This document shows, in pieces, positions 25,929 through 35,590 of a stretch of 64,000 nucleotides of DNA. This DNA is from Pelodictyon phaeoclathratiforme BU-1 (lineage in GTDB: Bacteria; Bacteroidota; Chlorobiia; Chlorobiales; Chlorobiaceae), in assembly GCF_000020645.1 (NCBI RefSeq), contig NC_011060.1, forward strand, positions 2,954,239 through 3,018,238, in the 5' to 3' direction. Numbering within the stretch: the stretch's first letter is position 1; each line of letters starts with the position of its first letter. A model generated the notes under the pieces. That model worked only from the letters and a program-made list of their open reading frames with translations. It had not been told where the DNA came from and searched no databases. A program made the translations under genes and the position numbers.

Positions 25929-27316
25929 GATGATAACTGATGAACGCATTGTTTAAACTGCATACCGCGATCCTCAAAATTTTTAAACATATCAAAGCTT
26001 GCGCACCCGGGTGAAAAGAGCACCGTCTGCCCGGAGCTTGCCGCATCTCGTGCCAACAAAACCGCATCTTCAAGCGATCCTGCCGCCTTGACAGCAACAA
26101 CATCCTTAAAGGCTGAAACGATCTTGTCCTGCGATTCACCCAAAGCAATGAGCAAAGATACCTTTTTCTCGACAAGTCTGGTAATCGCAGCGTAATCATT
26201 CCCCTTGTCGCGTCCTCCGGCAATAAGTACCGCAGTAGCAGGAAGCGCTTCAAGCGCCTGACGCAACGCATTCATGTTTGTCGCTTTGGAATCATTAACC
26301 CAGTCGACTCCATTGATGGTCATGACAAATTCCTGACGATGCTCAACACCCCTGAACTCCCTGATTACCTGACAAACCACTTCCCGTTGAATACCCAAAG
26401 CTCCTGCAACAGCAACAGCCGCAAGTACATTTGAGATATTGTGGCGACCACGAAAACTTTTTTTCAGAAAATCTGATGTCACAAGAACAGGCTCATCCCC
26501 GTCAGGCGTATGGGCAACAAGCGTGTCGCCCTCAAGAAAAAATGTTCGAATGTCAGGAACTCCCTTGCAGGCAGGTTCCATGCCGAACGACATAATGTTG
26601 AAAGGAAACTGATCCCTGCAGGCAAAATGTTCCCTGAGCAGCGCATCGTCCTCATTGTAGATCAGTGTATCCCCGGCACCCTGATTGGCATAAATCCTGA
26701 ACTTGGCCGCAGCATAGCCCTGCAGCTCTCCTGCATAGCGATCGAGATGGTCCGGCGTAATGTTCATGATAACAGCAACCTCAGGCTTGAGAGTGGGTGA
26801 GCGCTCCAACTGATAGCTGCTCAACTCGACCACGGCAATATCACCAGCCTTCATATCCAATACCATTGAAGAAAATGGCACACCGATATTGCCGACACTG
26901 TAAGCCCTGTAACCATTCCGGAGGCCATCCTCTTCACAGAGAGCATGAACAAGCGTCGAGGTGGTGGTTTTTCCATCCGTACCGGTAATACCAACAATTC
27001 TCGCCTTGCAAAAACGGCTCGCCAACTCAATCTCACTGTAGAGAGGAATATTTCGCGCCTGCAGGGTTGTCACAACCTCGGCATGAGGGGGAATACCCGG
27101 ACTGATGACACAAAAATCAGCCTCATACACCGCAGGCGAATGCCCCGCCTCTTCGAAAGGGATCTGCATCTCCCGGAGATGCTGCATCTCCTCTGCCCCC
27201 ATGGTTCCAAGCTCGCTGACAAAAACCGTCGCACCTTTGCGAGCAAGCAGTTGCGCTGCCGCAATTCCGCTTTTGCCCGCGCCAATGACCGACACCCTTT
27301 TACCCTTGAGATCCAT
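25922..27316 (-). CDS. murD: UDP-N-acetylmuramoylalanine--D-glutamate ligase
   Basis: The start at 27316 (MDLKGKRVSVIGAGKSG) lies six bases past the mraY stop and gives 464 residues; the open frame extends further upstream but without likeness to MurD. VGITGTDGKTTTSTLVHAL is the P-loop, and VVELSSYQLERSPTLKPEVAVIMNITPDHLDRY is typical. It adds D-glutamate to UDP-MurNAc-L-Ala. Confidence 0.96.
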   Translation of the reverse strand: MDLKGKRVSVIGAGKSGIAAAQLLARKGATVFVSELGTMGAEEMQHLREMQIPFEEAGHSPAVYEADFCVISPGIPPHAEVVTTLQARNIPLYSEIELASRFCKARIVGITGTDGKTTTSTLVHALCEEDGLRNGYRAYSVGNIGVPFSSMVLDMKAGDIAVVELSSYQLERSPTLKPEVAVIMNITPDHLDRYAGELQGYAAAKFRIYANQGAGDTLIYNEDDALLREHFACRDQFPFNIMSFGMEPACKGVPDIRTFFLEGDTLVAHTPDGDEPVLVTSDFLKKSFRGRHNISNVLAAVAVAGALGIQREVVCQVIREFRGVEHRQEFVMTINGVDWVNDSKATNMNALRQALEALPATAVLIAGGRDKGNDYAAITRLVEKKVSLLIALGESQDKIVSAFKDVVAVKAAGSLEDAVLLARDAASSGQTVLFSPGCASFDMFKNFEDRGMQFKQCVHQLSSW

Positions 27317-27321
27317 AACTG

Positions 27322-28428
27322 TTATCTGAGTTTTAAGGTCATGAGACTGGCAAGAAAAAACAGGATGGTCAAAATCCAGAATCTGATCACAATCTTCTGT
27401 TCCGCCCACCCTTTCAATTGAAAATGATGATGCAGGGGAGCCATTAAAAAGATCCTTTTGCCTTGGCCATATCTCATTTTTGTATACTTGAAATAGAGTA
27501 CCTGAAGAGAGACCGAGAGTGTTTCGAGGAAAAATATACCGGCAATCAAAGGCAAGAGCAGCTCCTGTTTGATTAAAAGCGCAATAACGGCAATCGCGCT
27601 GCCAAGCGCAAGGGAGCCCGTATCACCCATGATAATCTCTGCAGGATTGGAATTGAACCACAAAAAGCCCACACAAGCCATAACAATTGCCATGCTCACC
27701 ACAGCAATCTCGCCACCTCCGGGAATAAAGGGAATATTGAGATAGACTGCATAGACCGCATTTCCCGCCAGGTAGGAAAAACCACCCAGACCCATGACCA
27801 CAATAGCCGAACTTCCGGCAGCAAGCCCGTCAAGACCATCGGTAAGGTTGACGGCATTCGATACTGCGGTAATGATAAAAATAACGATCGGTATATAGAA
27901 ATAACCGTAATCAATGGTCAGATACTTAAAAAAAGGAACCGTTGTCGTCGACAGGAGCACCGAAAAAGAGGGATCATACCAGGTATAGCATCCAACCACC
28001 AAACCCAGAGTGACCTGCCCGATAAGCTTGTATCGAGCGGAAAGCCCGCCCTTGATCTTCAGTACCACCTTTCGGTAATCATCAATAAACCCGATAATCC
28101 CCATCCATAGAATGGCAAGCATAATCAGCCAGACATGCGGATCAATGAATTTTGACCAAAGCAGCACCGAGATCTCAATGGAAAAAATAATCAGCAGCCC
28201 ACCCATGGTTGGGAGCTTGTTTTTCTTTTTATGTTCCGGAGGCGCTTCCTCCTTGACCGGCTCAATAAACCGTGTTTTCAGGTATTTGATAAATCCAGGA
28301 CCGACAAACAGGGTAATCAGCAGCGCTGTGATCGCCGCTGCGCTGGCCCTGAAGGTGAGATATTCGATAACATGAAGCCCCGGAAGGTCAAAAAGATCAT
28401 TAATGTACCTCAGCAGATAATAAATCAT
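27322..28428 (-). CDS. mraY: Phospho-MurNAc-pentapeptide translocase MraY
   Basis: The protein has 368 residues and about ten membrane helices. KNKLPTMGGLLIIFS, IIGFIDDYRKVVLK, NAVNLTDGLDGLAAG (the catalytic aspartate pair) and APLHHHFQLKGW are the diagnostic MraY motifs. It transfers phospho-MurNAc-pentapeptide to undecaprenyl phosphate, making lipid I. It follows the murE-murF fusion by three bases. Confidence 0.97.
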   Translation of the reverse strand: MIYYLLRYINDLFDLPGLHVIEYLTFRASAAAITALLITLFVGPGFIKYLKTRFIEPVKEEAPPEHKKKNKLPTMGGLLIIFSIEISVLLWSKFIDPHVWLIMLAILWMGIIGFIDDYRKVVLKIKGGLSARYKLIGQVTLGLVVGCYTWYDPSFSVLLSTTTVPFFKYLTIDYGYFYIPIVIFIITAVSNAVNLTDGLDGLAAGSSAIVVMGLGGFSYLAGNAVYAVYLNIPFIPGGGEIAVVSMAIVMACVGFLWFNSNPAEIIMGDTGSLALGSAIAVIALLIKQELLLPLIAGIFFLETLSVSLQVLYFKYTKMRYGQGKRIFLMAPLHHHFQLKGWAEQKIVIRFWILTILFFLASLMTLKLR

Positions 28429-28431
28429 ACC

Positions 28432-31400
28432 CTATTCTCGCCCGGTTATGGTTTTTGCATTGATAAGCGCATCGACAACCTGCTCAAGTTTCATTCCTCT
28501 TGATCCCTTAAAAAGCACGATATCTCCCTCCTGCAGTACCGTCCGTAATGCTTCAAGAAGCGCTTCGCGGCTTTCGAAATGGCCCCTGTAACGTTCGGGA
28601 ACTGCCCGGCCAAAAAGCCGTGCACTCTCACCAAAGGTAAAGAGCAGATCAACTGAACTCTGCTGAAGATAGTTGCCAATTGCCTGATGCTCAACCTCTC
28701 CCGCCAATCCAAGCTCAAGCATATCGCCCAGAACGGCCACTCTTTTGCCTGCGCCGGGAAGATCACAAAGCGCATCAATCGCCTTGCGCATGGAGTCTGA
28801 ATTGGCATTATAGGTGTCATTAAGGATTCTCACTCCACAGGCATCAAGAACCTCAAGCCGTTTCCAGCCTGGAGCAGGAGTGAGACGCTCAAGACCCTCG
28901 CGGATCTGGCAGAGCGAGAGACCGAAATAGTGACCAACTGTAGCCGCCGCAATGGCATTCATGACATTATGTTTTCCTGTAAAATTCAACGTTACCGGTT
29001 CTGAACCGGCAATGGAACAGAGAAGAAAAGAGAGTGCGCCTGCACTGTTTACCGAAATATCCCTGGCCCAACAGGAGTGTTCCGAACGTGTTGCCATTCC
29101 ATAGGGAACACTTCCAGCCATCCCCGAGGCTGCCGCGCTGATCCTCGGATCATCCATATTGACAAACGCAATACCTCCGCTCTGGCGAAGATAATCGAAA
29201 AGCGGTATCTCCGCCGCCTCAACACCATCAAGATCAACAAGAAACTCAAGATGCTCATGGCCAATATTCGTCAGGAGAGCATGGGTTGGGCTGCCGATAG
29301 CCGCAAGCAAAACCATCTCACCCGGATGATTGATACCCATCTCGACAACAGCAATATCGGTGTCACCTCTCAGTTGCAACAGGGTCAAAGGAACCCCAAG
29401 ATGGTTGTTCCTGTTGCCCTCACTCATATGAACCCTGAAACCGGTTCCAAGTACCGAGGCCACCATCTCCTTGGTTGTTGTTTTTCCATTGCTGCCGCCA
29501 ATAGCCAGAACGGGAATCGAAAACTGGTGGCGGTAGATCGTTGCAAGCTGCTGCAGCCCTGCAACCGTATCATCCGTCACAATAAATCCTTTTCCTGGTG
29601 GCGGATCAACAGAGCCCTGCTCCTCATACCACTGACGACTCACCATCGCCCAGGAGGCACCCTTTTCAAAAACAGTGCCAATAAAGCAATGACCATCTGC
29701 ATTTTCACCTTTCAGGGCAATAAAAAGCTCTCCCCCTCTCACCTCTCTTGAATCGATAACCACAACGGGAGAAACCATCTCCTGCGGAGGCTGCGAAGGC
29801 GGCAGAGAGTCGCCATGCCCTCTTCCGGCCTCGACCACCTCTCCAACCTTCCGAAAATCATCAATCGTCAGCACGCCTTTCCTGTTCAGTTGTACTCTCT
29901 CCTTTTCCGGATATCCGGAAACATTTTCCTGCATAGCTGTTTTTATGATCGCCTGATCTGAAAAAAAATATTTGTGGCCGGCTATCTCCTGATACTTTTC
30001 ATGCCCTTTTCCCGCCACAAGAAGGAGATCTCCCGCCTTGAGCATCAGAACCGCCCGCCGGATGGCTTCAGCCCTGTCACTGATCCTCAGGTAATGAACC
30101 CCGGTGATACCACGCTCGATTGCATCAAGAATCTCCTCCGGATCTTCATCCCGAGGATTGTCAGAGGTAATAATAACCTCATCGGCAATTTCTGAAGCAA
30201 TCCGCCCCATTTCAGAACGCTTTTCCTTGTCTCTGTTTCCTCCACACCCAAAAACCACGATAAGGCGGGAAGCATCCTCCTTGAGGCCATGCAAGGCATC
30301 AAGCGCCTTGAAAAGGGCATCCGGAGTATGCGCATAATCAACAAAGGCCATCCACCCCTGACGGCTCTCACCAACTCTTTCCATGCGCCCCTCCACCGTC
30401 GAAACCGCAGAAAGAGCATTGCATATCTCTTTGGCAGAGAGAGCCATGCCCGTTCCAATGGCCGCAGCTTCAAGCACATTCATGACATTGAAGTTTCCCG
30501 GAAGCTTAACCTGCATCTCCACTGACTCATCGGGAAAATGAAGCACAATGGTACTTGAGGCAAGGGTACCCTGAAGAAGATCTGCTGCAAAGAGCCTGCT
30601 GCACGAGAGCGCTGGCTGAAGCCCCCGCTGCATGGTACAACAATATATTTTATCATCTGCTACACGAGCCGCCATTTGTTCGGCATAAGGATCATCAATA
30701 TTCAGCACCGCAAACCCGTCCGGCGAAAGCTGATCGAACAGTTGCTGCTTGGCTTCCGCATAATCGTGCATGGTTTCATGAAAGTCAAGATGCTCCTGGG
30801 TCAGGTTGGTAAAGAGCGCCGCATGAAACCGGATACCATAGACCCTCTGCAACACCAGTGCATGAGAGGAGACCTCCATCACGGCAGCCTTGCATCCCGC
30901 TTCCAGCATCTGACGGAAAAGCGCATGAAGGCCATGAGCCTCCGGAGTGGTACGATCCAGCGGAATTTCGAGTTCTCCAATCCTGCACATATTCGTCCCG
31001 ATATAACCAGCAGAAATACCATTGGCATTCAGCATGGCCGTAATCAGCTTTGCTGTCGTGGTTTTGCCGTTGGTTCCGGTAACTCCGATAATCAGCAACT
31101 GATCAGAAGCTTTTCCATAAAAAATCCGAGCAGCCTCCGCCAGAGCTTTTCGCGCATCAGCGACCTTGATATAGAGACAGGGAAGAGCAGGATCAGAGGG
31201 AAATTCTTCGCAGATCACCGCTGCAGCCCCTCGCTCAACTGCACTGCGGATAAAGCGACCTCCATCGGTAGCATAGCCTTTTATCGCAACGAAAAGCGAT
31301 CCGGGAAGTACCTCACGGGAATCACTGGTAACCATGCTGATCGCCCCCCCAAAGCCAGCTTTTCCCAGAAGCTCCAGAGAGGAAATTTCCTTGAGCAACT

Positions 31401-31449
31401 CCTCCAGTTGCACCTCCTGCAGGTTGGAACCATCACTTGATACCGTCAT
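28432..31449 (-). CDS. MurE-MurF fusion: mDAP-adding and D-Ala-D-Ala-adding ligases in one chain
   Basis: One uninterrupted frame of 1005 residues holds two complete Mur ligases. Residues 1 to about 500 are MurE: P-loop IIGVTGTNGKTTTAKLI near 125 and the DNPR motif (TSDNPRDEDPEEI) near 430, the mark of meso-diaminopimelate specificity. A linker of about 30-40 residues follows. The rest is MurF: VVIDSREVRGGELFIAL, P-loop AIGGSNGKTTTKEMV near 655, and NDTYNANSDSM and VAVLGDMLELG in the C-terminal part. The two enzymes act in sequence, so fusion could channel UDP-MurNAc-tripeptide. No stop or frameshift is seen at the joint. The order matches the separate murE-murF order of other dcw clusters. 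Confidence 0.95.
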   Translation of the reverse strand: MTVSSDGSNLQEVQLEELLKEISSLELLGKAGFGGAISMVTSDSREVLPGSLFVAIKGYATDGGRFIRSAVERGAAAVICEEFPSDPALPCLYIKVADARKALAEAARIFYGKASDQLLIIGVTGTNGKTTTAKLITAMLNANGISAGYIGTNMCRIGELEIPLDRTTPEAHGLHALFRQMLEAGCKAAVMEVSSHALVLQRVYGIRFHAALFTNLTQEHLDFHETMHDYAEAKQQLFDQLSPDGFAVLNIDDPYAEQMAARVADDKIYCCTMQRGLQPALSCSRLFAADLLQGTLASSTIVLHFPDESVEMQVKLPGNFNVMNVLEAAAIGTGMALSAKEICNALSAVSTVEGRMERVGESRQGWMAFVDYAHTPDALFKALDALHGLKEDASRLIVVFGCGGNRDKEKRSEMGRIASEIADEVIITSDNPRDEDPEEILDAIERGITGVHYLRISDRAEAIRRAVLMLKAGDLLLVAGKGHEKYQEIAGHKYFFSDQAIIKTAMQENVSGYPEKERVQLNRKGVLTIDDFRKVGEVVEAGRGHGDSLPPSQPPQEMVSPVVVIDSREVRGGELFIALKGENADGHCFIGTVFEKGASWAMVSRQWYEEQGSVDPPPGKGFIVTDDTVAGLQQLATIYRHQFSIPVLAIGGSNGKTTTKEMVASVLGTGFRVHMSEGNRNNHLGVPLTLLQLRGDTDIAVVEMGINHPGEMVLLAAIGSPTHALLTNIGHEHLEFLVDLDGVEAAEIPLFDYLRQSGGIAFVNMDDPRISAAASGMAGSVPYGMATRSEHSCWARDISVNSAGALSFLLCSIAGSEPVTLNFTGKHNVMNAIAAATVGHYFGLSLCQIREGLERLTPAPGWKRLEVLDACGVRILNDTYNANSDSMRKAIDALCDLPGAGKRVAVLGDMLELGLAGEVEHQAIGNYLQQSSVDLLFTFGESARLFGRAVPERYRGHFESREALLEALRTVLQEGDIVLFKGSRGMKLEQVVDALINAKTITGRE

Positions 31450-33488
31450 GAGGATTTTCTGTTGATGTTTCCTGAAGCAAGCACCACCCGTATCACCTTC
31501 TCTTTTACAACCCTGCTGCCAGGAACAATACTCTGACGAACAACAACCCCCTCAAACTCTCCCGAATAATCCATCTCCAGATTGAGCCATTTCAACAGGC
31601 GCTGGGCATCGCGCCCCTTAAGTCCACGAAGATCAGGCACAACTACCGTCACGATAGAATCAAGGAGCCTCTTTTCCGGAGAAGGAATTGCGAGGTTTTT
31701 CTGCATCTCCTCCGAACAGGCAAGCATTCTCGATACAATGGCCGAAAAAACCGGAGCCGCAACGGTCGCGGCATAATAGGCCGTCTTCGGATTTTCAAGA
31801 ATCACAATAAGAGCATAGCGAGGCCTTTCTACGGGAAAATAGCCAACAAATGAGGAGACATAAACCGGTTTGGCATACGACCCTCCATCAGCACGTCTTG
31901 CCGTTCCGGTCTTGCCAGCAACAGTCACTCCCGGCACAGCCGCATTTTTAGCCGTTCCACTGTCAACAACCGCCTTGAAATACTCCTTCCCGACATATCT
32001 TGCTGTCTCTGCGGAAACCACCCTCCTGACCGTTTCAGGAACAGCTTCCCGAACAACCTGACCCTCTGCATCAATAATTTTCTTGATGATATAGGGCTTC
32101 ATTAACTCGCCATCGTTGGCAATTGCGGCATAAGCCTGCAATATCTGCAATGGAGTAGCCATAACCTGATAGCCGTAACCCATCCAGGGAAGCGTGGTCC
32201 GATCCCATTTTGAAAGCGACCGCACCATTCCCGGCGCCTCACCAACCAGCCCAATGCCCGTTTTCTTTCCAAATCCGAAATTTCTTGTATAGGCATTGAA
32301 CTTCTCCCGCCCAATCTCCATTGCTGTTTTTGCTGCCACAATATTGCTGGAATGCATAATTGCCTCACGGAACGTTATGTTGCCGTAAGACTCATGATCC
32401 CTGATTTTGAGATTATAGATGGGCATAACCCCATGATTGGCAAACACCACATCATCGGCTTTTCTTTCCAGGACTTCCGTTGCAGCAGCAGCCATCACCA
32501 GCTTGAACGTTGAACCGGGCTCGTACATCTCGGTTACTGCGCGATTTCGTGAGTTCTGGCGAGTCCAGGTCGCCCTATGGTTCAAATCAAAAGCAGGGTT
32601 ATTGGCCATGGCAAGGATCTCTCCGGTACGAACATCCATAACAATACATGCCGCAGCATCAGCATTGAAGTTCCCGACAGCCTTTGCAAGTTCATCTTCC
32701 ACAATGCTTTGAATATCACCATCAAGAGTCAACTGTACCGTATTGCCTTTTATCGCCTCCTGTTGCCGGGCGTCAGGCGCCGGGTAACGAATACCTGTTG
32801 CTGTTCGCTGTAAAATTCTTGTACCGTCACGCCCTTTCAACGCTTTATTCAACTGTAATTCGAGTCCGCTGCTTCCATCAGTTTCGCTCTTTACACTCCC
32901 GATGGAGCCGATCACCTGAGCCGCAACGTTCAGGTAATAGCGCTGCTGCTCCTTTTCGAACCTGACACCGGGCAATTTTTTCTCGATAATAAGCTGCATA
33001 AGCGGCATCGCTTTTGCGACCGGTATTTTCCGACCAAGAACAGCCGCTCCTTTTCGGCGCTGCAACTCTCGAAGATAAACCGAGCGGTTGACGCCCAAAT
33101 GGCGGGAGAAAAGGGTCGCCACAGCCCCTGAATTGTCGATATGTTTCTGTTTCTTGCTTCCAGGCTCCTTCACAGGCTTTCCTTGCTTGTCAAAAAGCGG
33201 AGTATTGCGAACCGTCCGGGGATTGGCGTAGAAGGAGATGGATTCAATACTTTCTGCCAGTAAACGCGAATGGCGGTCAAGAATAGCGCCGCGCTGGGCA
33301 CGCTCTGTAACCTCCCGCTCATATTGCTTGGTGGCTATCTGCTTATATTTTTTGGCATTAATAACCTGAATACTCAGTAACATGCCAATAATTGCGACAA
33401 TAAATATCGAAAAAAGAACAACGACGATACCAAGCCGCTTGCCGAACTCCCGATCATCCGGCCGTTTGCTCTCCTGCTGGCCACTCAT
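31446..33488 (-). CDS. ftsI: Penicillin-binding protein, FtsI type with C-terminal PASTA domain
   Basis: The ATG at 33488 has GGAGGGG at good distance and is preferred to the frame opening at 33515; the product has about 680 residues. One N-terminal membrane helix (LGIVVVLFSIFIVAIIGMLLS) is followed by a dimerisation domain and a transpeptidase domain with SxxK (GSTFK, about residue 325), SxN (HSSNIVAAK) and KTG (AGKTGTARR). A PASTA domain ends the protein (VPDLRGLKGRDAQRLLKWLN). It crosslinks septal peptidoglycan. The end overlaps the start of murE-murF by four bases. Confidence 0.95.
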   Translation of the reverse strand: MSGQQESKRPDDREFGKRLGIVVVLFSIFIVAIIGMLLSIQVINAKKYKQIATKQYEREVTERAQRGAILDRHSRLLAESIESISFYANPRTVRNTPLFDKQGKPVKEPGSKKQKHIDNSGAVATLFSRHLGVNRSVYLRELQRRKGAAVLGRKIPVAKAMPLMQLIIEKKLPGVRFEKEQQRYYLNVAAQVIGSIGSVKSETDGSSGLELQLNKALKGRDGTRILQRTATGIRYPAPDARQQEAIKGNTVQLTLDGDIQSIVEDELAKAVGNFNADAAACIVMDVRTGEILAMANNPAFDLNHRATWTRQNSRNRAVTEMYEPGSTFKLVMAAAATEVLERKADDVVFANHGVMPIYNLKIRDHESYGNITFREAIMHSSNIVAAKTAMEIGREKFNAYTRNFGFGKKTGIGLVGEAPGMVRSLSKWDRTTLPWMGYGYQVMATPLQILQAYAAIANDGELMKPYIIKKIIDAEGQVVREAVPETVRRVVSAETARYVGKEYFKAVVDSGTAKNAAVPGVTVAGKTGTARRADGGSYAKPVYVSSFVGYFPVERPRYALIVILENPKTAYYAATVAAPVFSAIVSRMLACSEEMQKNLAIPSPEKRLLDSIVTVVVPDLRGLKGRDAQRLLKWLNLEMDYSGEFEGVVVRQSIVPGSRVVKEKVIRVVLASGNINRKSS

Positions 33489-33519
33489 GAGCGATCCCCT
33501 CCATTGAAGATGCAATCAA

Positions 33520-33978
33520 TCATGGCACAAGCTCAACCGGAGGAATACTCGAAGCCACAACCCCAAGCGCAGCAGCATTTTCAGCAATATTACGGATACT
33601 ATGCAATTCACCCATTTTAAGTTCCTGTGAGGTTATAACACTTGATGTCATCTGTATCTGCTCTCGAAGCTTTTCATTATGAAGAGCAAGATTGTTAATC
33701 GCAAGGTTGTTATAGGTCTGGAAAAGAATAATCCCCATTCCGGCCAGAATGTACAAAAACGAGGTCGGACGCAAGAGTAAACCGATATCGAACTCAAGCG
33801 CGTTGCTGACCATCTCTTTGATCCCTGAATTCGGAACCTCCTGAGCCTCGCTGCCAACAGCAACCACCTCCTCAGGCCTCTTTTTTGCGAAGCCCTTGAC
33901 ACCCCGCAGGAGACCTCGCAAAAAAAGTGCCACCCTCTTACTCGCTTGCACGACGACCTCCCTCATGAATTTTTTCAA
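33520..33978 (-). CDS. FtsL-like division protein
   Basis: The protein has up to 152 residues. A basic, poorly conserved N-terminal part precedes one membrane helix (RPTSFLYILAGMGIILFQTYNNL) and a short coiled-coil-like segment (LALHNEKLREQIQ...SQELKMGELHSIRNIAENAAALG). This build and the position between rsmH and ftsI fit FtsL. The open frame overlaps the end of rsmH by 41 bases, so the true start may be later. FtsL activates the FtsWI synthase with FtsB and FtsQ. Confidence 0.7.
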   Translation of the reverse strand: MKKFMREVVVQASKRVALFLRGLLRGVKGFAKKRPEEVVAVGSEAQEVPNSGIKEMVSNALEFDIGLLLRPTSFLYILAGMGIILFQTYNNLAINNLALHNEKLREQIQMTSSVITSQELKMGELHSIRNIAENAAALGVVASSIPPVELVP

Positions 33979-34936
33979 TAACCCTCAACTTTGCGCTTCT
34001 TGCCCTTGAGTTTAACGCAATCTCATCCGGGGCAGCAATAAGGGGCTTGCGGGTAACGGGGGCAACCGATCCCCACGAAAGAGGCTCCCGCAAACCAACC
34101 CCTTTGGGTCCCCAATCACTCCGGGCCTTTTCAGCAAAAACTCGTTTCACGATCCGATCCTCAAGAGAATGATAACTGATAATGGCCATTCGTCCCGTCT
34201 CATCAAGGCAATCGATACCATCATAAAGCGCCTGGCGGAGAACATCAAGCTCGGCATTTACCTCTATTCTCAAAGCCTGAAACACTCTTGACAACGTCTT
34301 GATAACCTTCTCGCCGCCATGCGCATTACCACGAATAATAGCCGCAAGCTCCTGAGTGTAGGTGACTGCCCCATGTTTCTGACGATAGGCAACAATCGCC
34401 CGTGCAATGCTGCGACTTCTGGGCTCCTCTCCATAACGGTAAAAAAGCCTTGCAAGCTCCTGCTCATCATAGCCATTAACAATATCAGCAGCACTTCGGG
34501 AAGCATTGCTGTCCATCCTCATATCAAGCGGCCCCTCCCTCAGGTAACTGAACCCCCGATCAGGGGTATTAATCTGAAACGATGAGACGCCAAGATCAAG
34601 CAGAATACCCATAACCTTCGGTTCCAGCCCTTTTTCCGCGCAGATCGAGGCAATCAGCCCACCCATATCACAGAAATTTCCCTTGACCAAAACCGTGGAG
34701 GCTGCAAATTCCTTGAGCGTTTCACCCGCCACCCGTAATGCGGCATCGTCCTGGTCGATGCCGATCAACAGCGATCCCGCAAGGAAACCCGCATCAAAAA
34801 GTGCACGCAACATCGCCGAAGAATGGCCGCCGCCGCCAAGAGTCCCATCGACATAAATACCAGGTTTTCTGACCAGAAATGCCACAACTTCGTTGACCAG
34901 CACCGGCTCATGAAATATATCTCGTACCATAACCAT
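33938..34936 (-). CDS. rsmH: 16S rRNA m4C1402 methyltransferase RsmH
   Basis: The protein has 332 residues. FHEPVLVNEVVAFL at the start, YVDGTLGGGGHSSAML (AdoMet site), LLDLGVSSFQINTPDRGFSY, ALRIEVNAELDVL and IISYHSLEDRIVKRVF are all RsmH signatures. It methylates the ribosomal P-site base C1402. It overlaps mraZ by one base. Confidence 0.97.
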   Translation of the reverse strand: MVMVRDIFHEPVLVNEVVAFLVRKPGIYVDGTLGGGGHSSAMLRALFDAGFLAGSLLIGIDQDDAALRVAGETLKEFAASTVLVKGNFCDMGGLIASICAEKGLEPKVMGILLDLGVSSFQINTPDRGFSYLREGPLDMRMDSNASRSAADIVNGYDEQELARLFYRYGEEPRSRSIARAIVAYRQKHGAVTYTQELAAIIRGNAHGGEKVIKTLSRVFQALRIEVNAELDVLRQALYDGIDCLDETGRMAIISYHSLEDRIVKRVFAEKARSDWGPKGVGLREPLSWGSVAPVTRKPLIAAPDEIALNSRARSAKLRVIEKIHEGGRRASE

Positions 34937-35394
34937 TAAAAATACCTTCCCGCAAGCGAAGCGAAACGATCAGCACTCTCCTGCAAGAGAGCAGCAAGGC
35001 GCTGCGGATCCCAGATAATCATTTTTGTATCAGCCCCGATAATAACAACATCCTTTGTAATACCAGCATGATCGAGGAACTCCCTCGACAGAGCAACCCT
35101 CCCCTGACGATCAAGCTCAACCATTTCAAGACTCTCATACATCAAGGTCTTCAAAAGGCGCTCCTCGGGATTAAAATCCGAAAGACCGGAAAGTGACTTT
35201 CTCATTCCAGCCCAGATGAGCGGTTCATAAAGCTCAAGGGAACGGTCGGGCGCTTTCATGATATACAAACCTGAAAAAGCATCTGCAACACCCTCGACCG
35301 TAACACTTTCGAACTTCCGGCGAAACCTTGCAGGAATCATAAGGCGCCCCTTCTCATCGATGGCATGTCTCTCTTTTCCAATAAAGCCCGCCAT
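34936..35394 (-). CDS. mraZ: Transcriptional regulator MraZ
   Basis: The protein has 152 residues with two SpoVT/AbrB-like repeats, each with the DxxxR core (IDEKGRLMIPARFRR and LDRQGRVALSREFLDHAG). MraZ binds repeated boxes ahead of its own operon and represses it. It is the first gene of the leftward dcw cluster. AAAGGGATT precedes the ATG at a suitable distance. Candidate boxes lie about 110-135 bases upstream. Confidence 0.96.
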   Translation of the reverse strand: MAGFIGKERHAIDEKGRLMIPARFRRKFESVTVEGVADAFSGLYIMKAPDRSLELYEPLIWAGMRKSLSGLSDFNPEERLLKTLMYESLEMVELDRQGRVALSREFLDHAGITKDVVIIGADTKMIIWDPQRLAALLQESADRFASLAGRYF

Positions 35395-35504
35395 TGTGGC
35401 AATCCCTTTAGCCCCCGTTATGCTTATAACCTCACCTGTTACATCTTTTTAACCGTAACCGGACGTAAAAACCAAAAAAAAACCAGCGAGGGCCGCAATA
35501 CATC

Positions 35505-35531
35505 CCATTTTTTACCATTTTGCGCCACTTT
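35505..35531 (-). promoter_or_regulatory. Candidate MraZ operator: three boxes with 10 bp period
   Basis: On the minus strand upstream of mraZ the sequence reads AAAGTGG-N3-AAAATGG-N3-AAAATGG. The boxes are at 35531-35525, 35521-35515 and 35511-35505. MraZ of other bacteria binds three TGG-containing boxes on the same face of the helix (TGGGN with 5-base spacers in E. coli, AAAGTG-type in mollicutes). The match in motif, number and 10 bp phase makes autoregulation of the dcw cluster likely. The interval is also the probable promoter region of the divergent NYN gene. Confidence 0.72.
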
Positions 35532-35590
35532 AAAATGTATAAAAAAGGATGCACTAAAAAAATATTAGTCTATTTTACACTCCAGCAGAA

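Noticed and set aside
30676..31440. A 254-codon plus-strand frame over murE
   Set aside because: Shadow of the MurE-MurF fusion gene.
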